64,000 nt of DNA from Lepidodermella squamata (taxonomy: Eukaryota; Gastrotricha), in NCBI GenBank assembly GCA_047495785.1, contig JBLDXI010000001.1, positions 992,001 to 1,056,000 of the forward strand. The letters run 5' to 3'. Both the position numbers and the translations under genes were made by a program. The notes under the pieces were generated by a model. That model made no database searches and was not told the origin of the DNA. It was given only the letters and a program-made list of their open reading frames with translations. How positions within the stretch are numbered: the first letter of the stretch is position 1; each line of letters begins with the position of its first letter. This document shows, piece after piece, positions 46,692 to 57,747 of this stretch.

Positions 46692-49600
46692 ATGACCAAG
46701 CTGAAACTTTACTCCGTTCCTGATGGGTTTGTGGGAAAGTATCTATTCGCCCCAGCATCGGACGCGAAACGGCAAAAGATTCAAAAACGGGAAATAAAAA
46801 CAATCGTTATTCTAGATGGATCTGGTTCCATGGGCAACGAAGTCAAGCGTCTTACAGAGGACATCATCCCCAAATTTCTGCTAAACCTCGGTTACGGCCA
46901 ATCCGACCCTATTACGCTGATCCTGTTTGAGAGTCAGGGCCATTTTTACGATACAACCCCAAAAGGTATTGCGAAGTTAGGCCTCCGTAACATGGGCAGC
47001 ACTGACATGGTTAAAGCGATCGAGATATTGGAGAGCGTAGTCAAAAGTCTCAAGTCTGACAAACCAATTCGACTGCTCACCATCTCAGACGGCGAGCTTG
47101 ATGATCAGAACGCAACTGTTAAAGCTGTGACGAAATTGGCTCCGTTATTTCAACATCGACGAACGAGCTCGAAAGCCATTCGCTACTTCACAAGCTCGGC
47201 TAACCCAGACACCCGTGGAATGGCCAGTGTTCTGCAATTCAACACCATTGATTCTTGCAACTCTTTGATTGACATAAATGCCAAGAAAAAACCTGAAGAA
47301 ATCATTAGCGAGATTGTCAACCTCTTTCGGAATGATGGACTCGAGTATCGCGACGAGATAACTTCAGACGCCGCTATTCAAATGCTGCCCTGGGACGATA
47401 ACTGCATGGGTTCTACCAACATTGTAGGTGGCGAGAACGTGTTTTGGTTCAAAGAGTTGCCTCGAGATGTCAGAATCAACGGCGAGCCTATTGAAGTTGA
47501 AGAGTGCGGTGATGTTACGTTCTCTGATTGGCAAGTCCTGGAGACGAAACTGAAAAGTATGGCCTACAGGTTGAAACTTCTTAATGTCGTTGGCACAGAC
47601 GCCGGAGCTGAAGAAGTCGAAAAGGCGAAATTGTACATTGACAAATGGATGCAAGCCCTCGAAGCCGCCGAGCAGAAAAAGAATGAAGACAAAATCAATC
47701 CTGACCTATTGCACAACCGGATGTTGATTTTCAAAGACAAGGCAAAACGTCAAACTCGGGCGATCTTTTACGAGCTGTCTCAAATTTGCAACCAAGGCAA
47801 AGTTTCGGCTTTGAACTCGGCCCAGCAAGCTGAGTATCTGCGTAGCGTCGGAACAGGTAGAAACAGCAAAGCCTTGGCTCGGCGAGCTTTCAAAGACGGC
47901 TTGGACTTTGATGTGGTTCTTCACGATGAGGTCGAGCAAATGAGGAAGCATCTTTTTGAACTTGATGGTGTTGACGACTCAAGCCATGTGCCGTCATTCT
48001 ATTCATACGCGACTACAAAGGCTGGAATCAAGGCCCTGTGTGAGCTTTTCGACGACCCTGAGATATTTGATACTATGCAGCCGATGGAAATTCTACAAAT
48101 GATCAACATAGTTGGAGTTGCTTGCCAAGGTCCAGTCGGCGACTTCCCAGATCCAATGACATGGCGCGTTCGGAAAATGTTCCCTGGAACCTACGTCAGT
48201 GTGTCCGATTTGATTGTCGCTTTCAGCCAAAGTGGAACTCACGATCATTTGACTATTCCTCAATCCACAGAAGTAATAACTAACGCCATTCCGTATTTTG
48301 AAGACCGTCGTCTTCAAAACTTTCTGCAGAAATATGCCCCGAACATGTTGGACTACATCTGCTCGATTGGTATGAGGAATGTGTTAGCTGGAGTGCCGAA
48401 GACGTACGTCTACACCCTTGCTAGTGGTGTTTGGAAAATGGTTCAGGAGCTCGATGAGAATAAGTTCGAAATCAACGTCAACACTTTTTGCAGACTTGCT
48501 CGGAGTTTCGAATCAGCGGCTAGTAAATCTTTCGACGATGTGCTTGAGGTCATTGGGGACCAACCGCCAGTGAACGGGAAAGTGATGTCGTTTTACCTGA
48601 AGAACAATGGCGTTATCAATTTGATTGCTCCGATGATCCGCCTCGCTCAGGCCGGTCGACTCCGCCCTCCAATTTTATGCCGCATCATTCGAGCTTTGTA
48701 TTCCCACGAAATATACCTGGTTGCTCGCAAATCTCTCAAAGAAGACAAGCGGAAGATTCAACAGATTCTTGGAATCGACCTTGAGAAATACGGCACTCCT
48801 GTATCAGATTTGTTTGTTGAGAATTGCAAGAATCCTCGATTTCATGATCAATACCACTTGGATGAACCATCTTTCGCTGAATTGGCCTCGTTATTTTGGT
48901 ACGTCGACTTCATCACTCTTCTTCCGGAGTTGCTGAACTGCCTTTATCGACACCAAGACCCTGTCCAGGCGATAAAAGCTCTCCCGAAGATGAGCGAAGC
49001 GAGTATTTGTAAAGCTCTTGGCATTACTTGTGATCTGCAGACTTTCAAACTTTTGAACGTCGTTCAAACTGTGGTTTATGATTCGCAGCAGAAACGTTGG
49101 AACGAAGCTGAGAATCGCATGAATATGATCGACCTGGGCGTGCAAGAAGAAGCCGAGGCATTTATCAAAGATTATGTCCAATCATTCTACAAAGCCGACT
49201 ATGAACGCCGCCTGGCTGTCAAAGAGGTTGAAGAAGTGAAGGCAGTAGCTGCCCACCTAGTCAATGAAATGCTTGTATCAGATGACCTGGAAATTTTCAA
49301 GTCAATGCTGGGCAACGGTGGCGAATTTAAGGGTCGTCAACATCGTATTCTTAATAGAGCATCAGTTGGTTTCGATCTCTTGGACCAGGGCTTGCTCGAT
49401 TTGCAGAAGGATGTACCTCTCAGGTTGGAAAAGCTGCGAGTTTTATTGACCGGGCGACATCTCGACTCAGCAGTCTGGAATCGTGGCAATGTGGTTGCTC
49501 TAGTCGACAAGGAGCCCTACGCAGCTGTTTTTGCTAGGCTAAATGGGCAAGCCCAGTGGGCGGAGATCCTGGAGATTTACAGAGCCAGCCGTCATATCTA

Positions 49601-49775
49601 TCGTGAACCGAAACCCAATCGCCACACCCATTCAAATGAAAAGCCTTCCTATTGGGCTTGGGGCTATCTCAGCCTAGTCGAATACTTCAAGTCATTGACA
49701 CCGGATGCTCGTTCTGAGTACGAGCAAGTTCATCATGGTTGTTGTGGTGTTGCCCGAATGGCGATCCAAGCTTAA
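46692..49775 (+). CDS. Large intronless VWA-domain protein, function unknown
   Basis: A single uninterrupted frame of 1027 residues. Residues 35-215 form a von Willebrand A domain with a complete metal site: DGSGSMG (Asp42), Thr in MGSTDM, and Asp in TISDGELDD. There is no signal peptide or membrane segment, so it should be cytosolic. The remaining 800 residues are mainly helical, with a charged stretch near 315-360 and blocks such as IRLLTISDGE, MSFYLKNNGVINLIAPMIRL and YWAWGYLSLVEYF; I do not recognise a second domain. The start is the first ATG, soon after an acceptor-like TTTTTTAG. The intron-free 3.1-kb coding region is unusual beside its intron-rich neighbours. Retrogene origin or horizontal acquisition from a microbial eukaryote are possibilities I cannot test here. 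Confidence 0.8.
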   Translation: MTKLKLYSVPDGFVGKYLFAPASDAKRQKIQKREIKTIVILDGSGSMGNEVKRLTEDIIPKFLLNLGYGQSDPITLILFESQGHFYDTTPKGIAKLGLRNMGSTDMVKAIEILESVVKSLKSDKPIRLLTISDGELDDQNATVKAVTKLAPLFQHRRTSSKAIRYFTSSANPDTRGMASVLQFNTIDSCNSLIDINAKKKPEEIISEIVNLFRNDGLEYRDEITSDAAIQMLPWDDNCMGSTNIVGGENVFWFKELPRDVRINGEPIEVEECGDVTFSDWQVLETKLKSMAYRLKLLNVVGTDAGAEEVEKAKLYIDKWMQALEAAEQKKNEDKINPDLLHNRMLIFKDKAKRQTRAIFYELSQICNQGKVSALNSAQQAEYLRSVGTGRNSKALARRAFKDGLDFDVVLHDEVEQMRKHLFELDGVDDSSHVPSFYSYATTKAGIKALCELFDDPEIFDTMQPMEILQMINIVGVACQGPVGDFPDPMTWRVRKMFPGTYVSVSDLIVAFSQSGTHDHLTIPQSTEVITNAIPYFEDRRLQNFLQKYAPNMLDYICSIGMRNVLAGVPKTYVYTLASGVWKMVQELDENKFEINVNTFCRLARSFESAASKSFDDVLEVIGDQPPVNGKVMSFYLKNNGVINLIAPMIRLAQAGRLRPPILCRIIRALYSHEIYLVARKSLKEDKRKIQQILGIDLEKYGTPVSDLFVENCKNPRFHDQYHLDEPSFAELASLFWYVDFITLLPELLNCLYRHQDPVQAIKALPKMSEASICKALGITCDLQTFKLLNVVQTVVYDSQQKRWNEAENRMNMIDLGVQEEAEAFIKDYVQSFYKADYERRLAVKEVEEVKAVAAHLVNEMLVSDDLEIFKSMLGNGGEFKGRQHRILNRASVGFDLLDQGLLDLQKDVPLRLEKLRVLLTGRHLDSAVWNRGNVVALVDKEPYAAVFARLNGQAQWAEILEIYRASRHIYREPKPNRHTHSNEKPSYWAWGYLSLVEYFKSLTPDARSEYEQVHHGCCGVARMAIQA

Positions 49776-49857
49776 TTCGCTGATTACTTATTCTAGCTAG
49801 CTTCTTGTGTAAACTGTGACGATGGATTTTTCTTGTAATATGTCGTGTATACTTTTC

Positions 49858-49863
49858 AATAAA
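49858..49863 (+). terminator. Poly(A) signal of the VWA gene
   Basis: AATAAA 83 bases after the stop codon and about 190 bases before the GGT acceptor. Confidence 0.6.
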
Positions 49864-50059
49864 CCTCAGTTTATGGATTGAATATCGTTATTTTGCGGTA
49901 GCAGATAACAGTGATAGTTTTATAAAACATGCTTTTCTTGAACTTAAATGATGTGGGATGAGCGAAATTCATTCCCCGTGACGCTGCAGAACTGTGAACG
50001 GCACAAACACAAAGCTGTATGCTCACCTCGCATATACCGCCAAAACTCATTGCAGCAAA

Positions 50060-52007
50060 ATGACTCGTATTTTCCCATTCCAGCATCATGATAAATACGA
50101 TCTAGCAAAAGCAGCAGCAACCGAAATCAAGGACAAAATATCAAAACCACGACTGCTGATTGCTGCTCTTATTGTCACATGCGTCATCGTTATTCCTATC
50201 ATCATAGTCAAAACCACTGAAAGGAATAATGCTTTTTTCAAATTCTCTGTCTCTGATTCTCCACTCGGCAGATACCGATTCGCATCAGTGGCCGCTGACG
50301 CCGAAACTTGCTCTGTTATCGGGACTAAGATTCTTGCCAGAGGTGGCTCAGCTGTCGATGCTGCGATTGCGTCAGCTTTATGCGCTGGAGCTACATACAA
50401 CATGCATAGTGCCGGAATCGGAGGTGGTTTTTTCGCAACTATCTGGCATCAAGACTCACAGCAAGCCTTCACTGTCGACGCTCGGGAGGTCGCTCCACTT
50501 GCCTCAACTGAAAACATGTTTGAGAACATCTCATCAATCGTCGGTCCTTATTCGATTGCTGTGCCTGGTGAGATAGCTGGTTACTGGGAATTGCATAAAA
50601 AGTTTGGCAGAATAGAATGGCGAGAATTGTTTCAGCCTACGATCGACTTATGCATGAGAGGTTTTGCAATCAAGCAGCCGCTAGAGGACGCCATTGTTTC
50701 TCTGTTCCAAAAGATATCGAAAAACACCACTAACACCCCATTTGAACTTGCCGGGTAAGGTTCAAACCTCCTCAAAGATTTTATTACTCATATAGTTTGT
50801 AGGACCACCTTCCGACACCCTGACACCGGAGCTTTTTTGAAGAAGGGTTATGTGTTTAAATGCCCTTACTTGGCTACAACTTTGGCAAGAATAGCTGAAT
50901 TTGGCGGTCACACATTTTACAACGGGACTCTTGCAAGAGATATTCTTGCTGATCTTCAAGACGCAGGTTCGCCAATTACGAAAGCTGACCTTGAGAGGTA
51001 TCGAGTGATTTGGCGAAAACCAATGGACGTGAAATTCGAAGGCACCAACAGGCTTCTGAGTATTAATCCACCTGGAAGTGGACCTCTTTTAGGTTTAATA
51101 CTGAACGTGTTATCGGTAATTTCATCGCAGAATTCTACAGATATCAGCTTATTTATGTTCTTAGGGCTACAACTTGACAAGCTCTGACAGTATGGACCCG
51201 CTATTCTACCATCGATTTGTCGAGACCATGAAATTCGCATATGGCTGGCGTTCGTATTTCGGAGACGAGTCTTTCGTACCTGGCTTGGATGGATTAATCA
51301 CGAATTTAACATCAAGCTCGTTTGCGGAGCAAATTCGACTGATGATTGATGATCGAAAGACTAAAACTACCTCTTACTATTCATCTGACCCGCCGATTAT
51401 TCCTAAGGGTCAACACGGGACGTCTCACGTTTCTGTCATTGATGGGCAAGGTAATGCTGTTTCGCTTACTTCTACGATAAACGTCTATCTCGGAAGTGGC
51501 GTGATTGGTAAAAGAACTGGGATCATTTTTAACGATGAGATGGATGACTTCTCCGTACCTGGGAAGGTTAATTACTTCGGATACCAGCCAAGTGAAGCCA
51601 ATTTTGTACGACCAGGTAAGCGGCCGCAATCATCGATGTGCCCGGCGATAATTTTAAAGCAAGACGAAGAAAGTGGGAAATATCGAGCTAGAATGGTCAT
51701 TGGAGCATCTGGAGGATCGAGGATCACCTCAGGAACAGCTTATGCTGCAGCTAGAATGCTTTGGTTCGGAGAAAACCCGAAACAGGCGATTGACGCGCCT
51801 CGTCTGCATCATCAGCTGATTCCAGAGACCTTGGTTTTCGAACCCAGCGTGCCAGGTCAGCTTCTGGAATCGCTGAAACAGCGAGGACATACAAATCAGA
51901 CAGTGAGAAAGATCATGTGTGTTGTGCAGTCCATCCAAGTTTTAGATGAAGGAACAGTTTTGAGTAATTCTGATTATCGTAAGCAGAGTAAAACTGACGG
52001 ATTTTGA
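50060..52007 (+). CDS. Gamma-glutamyltransferase (GGT), membrane-anchored
   Basis: Cleaves or transfers the gamma-glutamyl group of extracellular glutathione, feeding cysteine recovery. Exons 50060-50754, 50803-51115 and 51165-52007 give 616 residues. A cytosolic N-terminus precedes a type II signal anchor (LLIAALIVTCVIVIPIIIV). Family motifs: GGSAVDAAIASALC, GIGGG, FTVDAREVAP, FYNGTLARDI, ADLERYRVIW and NPPGSGP. The autocatalytic cleavage site and nucleophile is Thr422 in GQHGTSHVSV. Further motifs are NDEMDDFSVPG and GASGGSRITSGTA, so all catalytic elements look intact. The start ATG lies four bases after ATTGCAG, a probable trans-splice acceptor. The gap to the VWA gene upstream is 284 bases on the same strand. 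Confidence 0.93.
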
Positions 52008-53177
52008 GCAAGCAGTCTTCAACTTTCATATTAAGTTCACCTAGTTTTTCTTGGGTTTATTCATCAAGCTCATAGCACCATCATGCCTGTAGTTACTTGA
52101 ACATCACTTTCAGCTTGAGAGCGGCCGCCAAAGAAAGAACGATATGAATATACGAATTACATATGCTATTCGGCAATAAGCGACCAATAGCAGCCCGCCG
52201 TGACGCGGATTGACGTCATTCCATTTTCGCATTATTGCTCTATAAAAGAACCCTGAAAATGTTATTTTATCAAGATTCGGGGTCGCCGTCTTGGCAGATT
52301 AAACGCAGTTCTGAACCTCGTTGGGAGTTCAAACTCTTCCTCCTCACCACCACGTGTCACTAGCGCTAAAAAAGCACGTTACACATACAGTTTTATAATT
52401 AAAACATATCTCCAATCTTCAGAAATGCCCTCTGGTACCTCTTCGGTGTTTCACACGGAAATATCTGTATTTTTTATTCATTTATTTGTATAAGAACTTG
52501 AGTCCAGAAGGAATGCTCGTTAGATAAGTATCGTTGCAGTTCATATAAAGCGTGCAGACAAATCGGATTCAATATCGTTCCATTTCGATTACAGTTGACA
52601 AAATCAGTGGCAATGTCATTAAAATAGGCAATGTGCCACATGCCACAGATCTCTCAAGTAAGTTACTGATCTCATTCGCCATCCCTCATTTCATGAATTT
52701 GGTCTTCATTTTATTTGTGTATAAGTACTTCCTCTTGGATTTCAGTAATCGAGGTCAAAGTAAACAACAGCCGAAAACGACAATTTGTCTTTATCCGGGA
52801 AAGTAATTCCTGATCCTGAAGCAATTATCCGAAAATAGGCGAATGACGCAAATGGACAGCTTCTGTGACAAATTTAACCTGCCATTTACGTCAATGGAGC
52901 GTTAAACCTTCACGCCATTAATACTTGTTAATACTAAAAAGGTGTAACGTTGTAATCATGCTATACTTGCTATACAGAAGGTTATTTTAAACGTGTTAAC
53001 ACGATACACAGAACAAGAACGGCGTTGGCGCGCAAGGTTCACACTTTGGCTGCGTAATTTTTTATTGTTTTGCCGCGCGCGAAACTTGGGTGCAACCCAG
53101 TTTTTTCAAATAAAAGAATTATTGCTTAGGTTGTTTTAAAAGGCGGCTACTTATAATTGATGTGTATACAGCCTCTC
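52008..53177. other. Intergenic region upstream of the ATPase gene
   Basis: About 1.2 kb with no convincing gene. It contains an isolated CRE-plus-TATA module near 52211-52247 (listed separately). A frame at 52552-52806 begins with GTG and looks non-coding. Confidence 0.4.
52211..52247 (+). promoter_or_regulatory. CRE-like palindrome with TATA box, orphan module
   Basis: TGACGTCA at 52211-52218 is followed 22 bases later by TATAAAA at 52241-52247. The spacing fits a core promoter, but no gene begins immediately downstream. It could drive a noncoding 5' exon of the ATPase gene 1.1 kb away, or an unannotated RNA. Confidence 0.4.
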
Positions 53178-53288
53178 TGACGTCATAACGCACCGGGCGC
53201 GCATACCTCCGCTGCGGCCTTAGAAGTGCGTAAGTGTAATACGCCTGTCTCACGTGTGCGCTAAGGCGATGTGATGGCTTATATAAAC
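53178..53288 (+). promoter_or_regulatory. Core promoter of the ATPase gene: CRE and TATA box
   Basis: TGACGTCA at 53178-53185 and TATATAAA at 53281-53288 lie upstream of the ATG at 53389. A start of transcription about 30 bases after the TATA box would leave an untranslated leader of roughly 75 bases. CRE sites are bound by CREB/ATF bZIP factors, suggesting cAMP- or stress-responsive expression. Confidence 0.55.
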
Positions 53289-53388
53289 CAACAAAACACC
53301 ACCCCGAATAAACATCTGAAGTTAAACCTAAAATCAACCAATGAGTCTAGTTAGCATTATCTTTGACTCGTCTATTTTTCAATAAAAC

Positions 53389-56300
53389 ATGTCAATAACA
53401 AACGTTAACGAAAAAGGCGTAGAACATGAAGATAGCGAAAAGCATGATGTGGCTCTACCCATACCGGTCTTGCCGCGATCAATTCTGTCGGTAACTGAAG
53501 CTGAAGATGGAGAATTCCGACCGAAATCGAACAGCGTGGCTGGTAAACGATCGAGATTCGCTGTTTCATTCAGCGAGCAAAAAGTGCTCGAAACCGCAGT
53601 AGTCGCCGAAGAGCCGACGCCGATTGCCGGGCGTATCAACCGTTTATCGGCTCGATTGTCCTCAAGGATGTCGGAACTGTCATCTCGCGTATCGTCTAAC
53701 GAAGATCCAGAGACCCGTTCTCGAGCTGAGAGTATCAAAATGGCGAGGCGTAATTCGGTTATGACGGATAAGCAGGTTGCGTCCCATTGTTGGCAGGGTT
53801 TTGTCGACTCGTGTTGCGGAAGTTTGCTGCAGTGCGGAAAGGATACTGCCCACGAAATGGAAGAGCTGAAAAACGAGGCCAACATCGACGCCCACAAGAT
53901 CAAGATTCGTCAGCTTGAGCAACGTCTTGGAACAAGCTTGAGAACCGGTCTTCGTGATGGTGATGTTCAGACCCGTCTAGACACGTGTGGCTTGAACAAG
54001 ATTCGCCCGCCGCCAACAATTCCGGAATGGTTCAAATTTTGCAAGCATCTTGTCGGTGGTTTCAGCATTATGCTTTGGATTGGCTCAGCTCTTTGCTTCA
54101 TCGCTTATGGTCTTCAAAAGTCCCAGAGTGACGATGTACCCGGTGATAATCTCTATCTTGGTTGCGTGCTGTCAGCTGTCGTCCTAATTACGGCTACCTT
54201 CTCCTACTTCCAGGAAGCAAAGTCTTCGAAAATCATGGACTCTTTCGCGAAGTTCATGCCAACTTTCGCGACTGTAATGCGATCCGGATCCGAAAAGCAG
54301 GTTCCTGTTGAAGAAATTGTGCCTGGTGACCTTACAATTTTGAAAGCCGGTGATAAGATTCCAGCGGATTGCCGAATAATTGCGTGCTCGAATTTCAAGG
54401 TAGACAATTCCTGCCTTACCGGTGAATCCGAGCCGCAAACACGCTCGGCCGAATTCACGAATGATAACCCGCTTGAGACTAAAAATTTGATCTTCTTCTC
54501 GACTTATGCGATCGAAGGCACTGCGACCGCTATTGTTGTTGCCACGGGCGATAACACCGTCATGGGCCGTATAGCTCGTCTTACAACCGGGATCAAGCAG
54601 AAGCAAACTCCTCTCTCCCGAGAACTCGAGATGTTCGTATACGTCATTTGTGGTGAGTAAATTGTCTACTATGTAGATGCTTTTATTCAATGCAATTTAT
54701 TATTTTAGTTTTCGCTTTCACTCTTGGCATCATTTTCTTGATTTGGATCTTGGCCAAGGATGCCAGCAACTGGATCGGTGCTGTAGTTTTCGCCATCGGT
54801 ATCATCATTGGCAACGTGCCAGAGGGTGTCTTGATTGAAATTGCCCTCTGCCTAACTTTGGCCGCAAAGCGAATGGCGAAACGAAATGCCTTGGTCAAGA
54901 ACCTCGAGGCTGTCGAAACTCTTGGTGCAACATCTACCATCTGCTCAGACAAAACTGGAACTTTGACCCAGAACAAGATGACGGTCGCCCATTTGTGGTT
55001 CAACAACGAAATTCACATTGCTGATATAACCAAGGAGCAAATTGTTGGTAGAAAGTATTCTGCCAATGGCGAAGCAAATGGTTGGACAGCTCTGAGTCGA
55101 GTTGCAACCCTATGCAGTCGCGCTGTGTTCAAGCAAAACCAGGAAAATGTCGATATCATGGAGCGGGAATGTATCGGAGATGGTTCCGAGTCTGGCTTGC
55201 TCAAATTCTGCGAACGCTCTCTTGGTTCAGTTGAGCAATACCGTGGTAAATGGCCGAAGAAGGCTGAAGTTCCATTCAGCAGCGCGACCAAATTCCAGGC
55301 TTCAGTTCACAAGCGGTTGGAAGACGGTCGGTTCATCGTTGTCATGAAAGGAGCTCCTGAGCGTGTCATTGATATGTGTAAAACAATGTGGGTTGGCGAG
55401 GCAAATGGCGGTGAGATTGAGATAACCGACGAAGTCAAAGATAATTTCAACAAGGTCTATGCCGAACTCGGTGGAATGGGCGAACGCGTCCTTGGATTTG
55501 CTGACTTCATGCTGCCAGAAAGCGAATACCCGCCTAATTACAATTTCGTTGTCGACCCTGAACCCAACTTCCCGTTAAAAGGTCTTCGCTTTGTTGGCCT
55601 GGTCGCGCTGATGGACCCGCCGAGACCAGCTGTTCCTGATGCCGTGAGAAGGTGTCGCGATGCTGGCATTCGAGTAGTGATGGTAACTGGCGACCACCCT
55701 GTGACTGCGAAAGCCATCGCTAAAATGGTCAACATTTTTTCGCCTAACGCCAAGACTATTGAAGATCTTCCCGCTGGTTCAACTGAGAAGCCGACGGCTA
55801 TTGTCATTCCAGGCGATAAACTTAAGGAAATGTCCCGAGAGCAGCTTGATAGCGTCATTGCCAACTACCAAGAAATTGTTTTCGCTCGCACCTCGCCCCA
55901 ACAAAAGTTGTTGATAGTCGAAGGGTTCCAACGCGCTGGCAATATTGTCGGGGTTACTGGCGATGGTGTAAACGATTCACCGGCCCTTAAGCAGGCAGAT
56001 ATTGGCATTGCTATGGGCATCACCGGCTCAGATGTCTCGAAACAAGCGGCTGATATGATTTTGTTGGACGACAACTTCGCCACCATTGTATTCGCCATCC
56101 AAGAAGGTCGTCTGCTTTTCGATAACTTGAAGAAAACTGTTTGCTACATTTTGGTCGCCAACATTCCCGAAATCGCCGCTGCTCTTTCCTATGTCGTGCT
56201 CGAAGTTCCTCTTCCTATGGGAACCATTGCTATGTTAGTCATTTGCCTGGTCACTGACATGACCCCTGCTGTTATGCTGGCCTACGAACACCCCGAGGCG

Positions 56301-57077
56301 GATATCATGAAGCGAAATCCAAGAAACCCGAAGACTGACTCGCTGATTACTCAGAAAATGATGTCGGTAGCCTATGGTCAGAATGGAATAATGGAAACTG
56401 CTGGTGCTTTCATGGCCTACACCATTTGCCTATCAGAGCACGGCTTCCTCGCTCGTGATGTGTATTGCGTCGGACTGTCCGGTCGTTGGGATAGTCTTGG
56501 TGAGTATAGGAATCATATAGGATTTATCTATTCCTAACTTTTCTTTATTTTATAGCTTTGAATAATCTCGAAGACTCGTACGGCCAAGAGTGGACTTACA
56601 ATCAGCGGAAAGAGCTCGAGCATACCCTATACGGCGTCTATTTCTTGGCAATGGTAGTCATGCAGTGGATCTGTGTTGTCTGCTGCAAAACCCGTCGCAT
56701 GTCAGTGTTTCACCAAGGATGTAAGGATGATCATTCGAATTTTAGGCATTTTATTAAATAATTTTCTTGTTTTTTGTTTCTAGGGAGAAATCACTATCTC
56801 ACCATTGGTATCGTCGTTGAAACAGCTATTGCAGTACTACTATGTTACTGCCCAGGTGTAAATGATGCGTAAGTCTTTTATTTGTCCATTAATCTGGTTT
56901 ATAATATATTCATTATTTTTTCTCTCATTCAGCTTTTTCATGGCGCCCATCCTTGGTTTACACTGGCTACCTGTGTTACCTTTCACGTTATTCTTCCTGA
57001 CAGTGGACCAATTGAGGAAGGTCGCAATTCGAAAAGGTGGCGAAGGCTCGTTTGGAGAGCGAGAATTCCTATTCTAA
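53389..57077 (+). CDS. Divergent Na+/K+-ATPase alpha-type P-type ATPase
   Basis: P-type IIC ATPase. Exons 53389-54652, 54709-56499, 56556-56720, 56784-56868 and 56933-57077 give 1149 residues, against about 1020 for usual alpha subunits; the excess is a 130-residue Ser/Arg-rich N-terminal extension. Conserved: TGES in the actuator domain, the phosphorylated Asp502 in CSDKTGTLTQNKMT, KGAPERV, MVTGDHPVTAKAIA, VTGDGVNDSPALKQADIGIAMG, Glu460 in NVPEG of M4, and NIPE in M5. Changed: M6 reads ICLVTD where canonical pumps have IDLGTD (Cys934), and M8 reads QWIC where they have QWAD (Cys1058). The C-terminus ends FLF, not the conserved YY. Catalytic phosphorylation should work, but ion coordination is probably altered. 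It resembles the extra nematode CATP paralogues rather than EAT-6. Confidence 0.9.
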
Positions 57078-57164
57078 TCTCAATAAAATCTTGATCATTT
57101 GACTGATAACTTAACATTAATTGTATAATCTCAATTGCTATCGTTTTTCAGGCCTTGAATACGA

Positions 57165-57170
57165 AATAAA
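57165..57170 (+). terminator. Poly(A) signal of the ATPase gene
   Basis: AATAAA 88 bases after the stop codon. Another copy at 57082-57087 lies only five bases after the stop. Confidence 0.5.
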
Positions 57171-57224
57171 AAATATCAACAAAATCTGAATTGCTAGTAT
57201 TTTATATTAAAAACATCTAATTCA

Positions 57225-57296
57225 AGGCCCAGGCGGGAATTGAACCCGCGATCTTCTGTTTACGAGACAGACGCTCTACCACTAAGCTACTGAGCC
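57225..57296 (-). tRNA. tRNA-Thr (anticodon CGT), second copy
   Basis: Reverse complement is identical over all 72 bases to the tRNA at 44001-44072, with the same CGT anticodon and no intron. Downstream on the minus strand there is a run of T (57209-57213 region) as pol III terminator. It lies between the ATPase poly(A) signal and the next gene, antisense to both. Confidence 0.95.
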
Positions 57297-57747
57297 TGAG
57301 ATGATTCATGCGATATCAAAGTTCTTCCTTAATGCAAGCGGGTCAAATTTCTGAATTTTCCAAGCATCGAGGAAACGCCTAATGGGGTAATCAAAAAATC
57401 GATAAAAGCAACGCTGCCCCTTGGCTTGCCAAAACTAGGATGTAAACAACAACGTTCGATTATCCCAACTATGTTGTATATAGCATGTGACTATATAATG
57501 TAATGCGGCTAATGCATCACGCGCTGGCCATCATGTGACCCGGCGCTTTTTCGCCGCTGTTGAGAGAAGAGCGGCACACACGCGGCCTGAATTCAGACAG
57601 TACAAGCCGCATACACAAGCACTCACCCGCAGAAAATATTCACTGCATATCGCACAACTTTATACACTCGAATCGATAGCAATTATACTTGCATCATTTC
57701 AGAGCTATACAACATATTTTACGCGATTTTTACTGATTTTTTCCAAC

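Noticed and set aside
57535-57747. Upstream extension of the small unrecognised gene
   Set aside because: The open frame begins at GTG and continues through A/T-rich sequence; the first ATG at 57748 is the better start.
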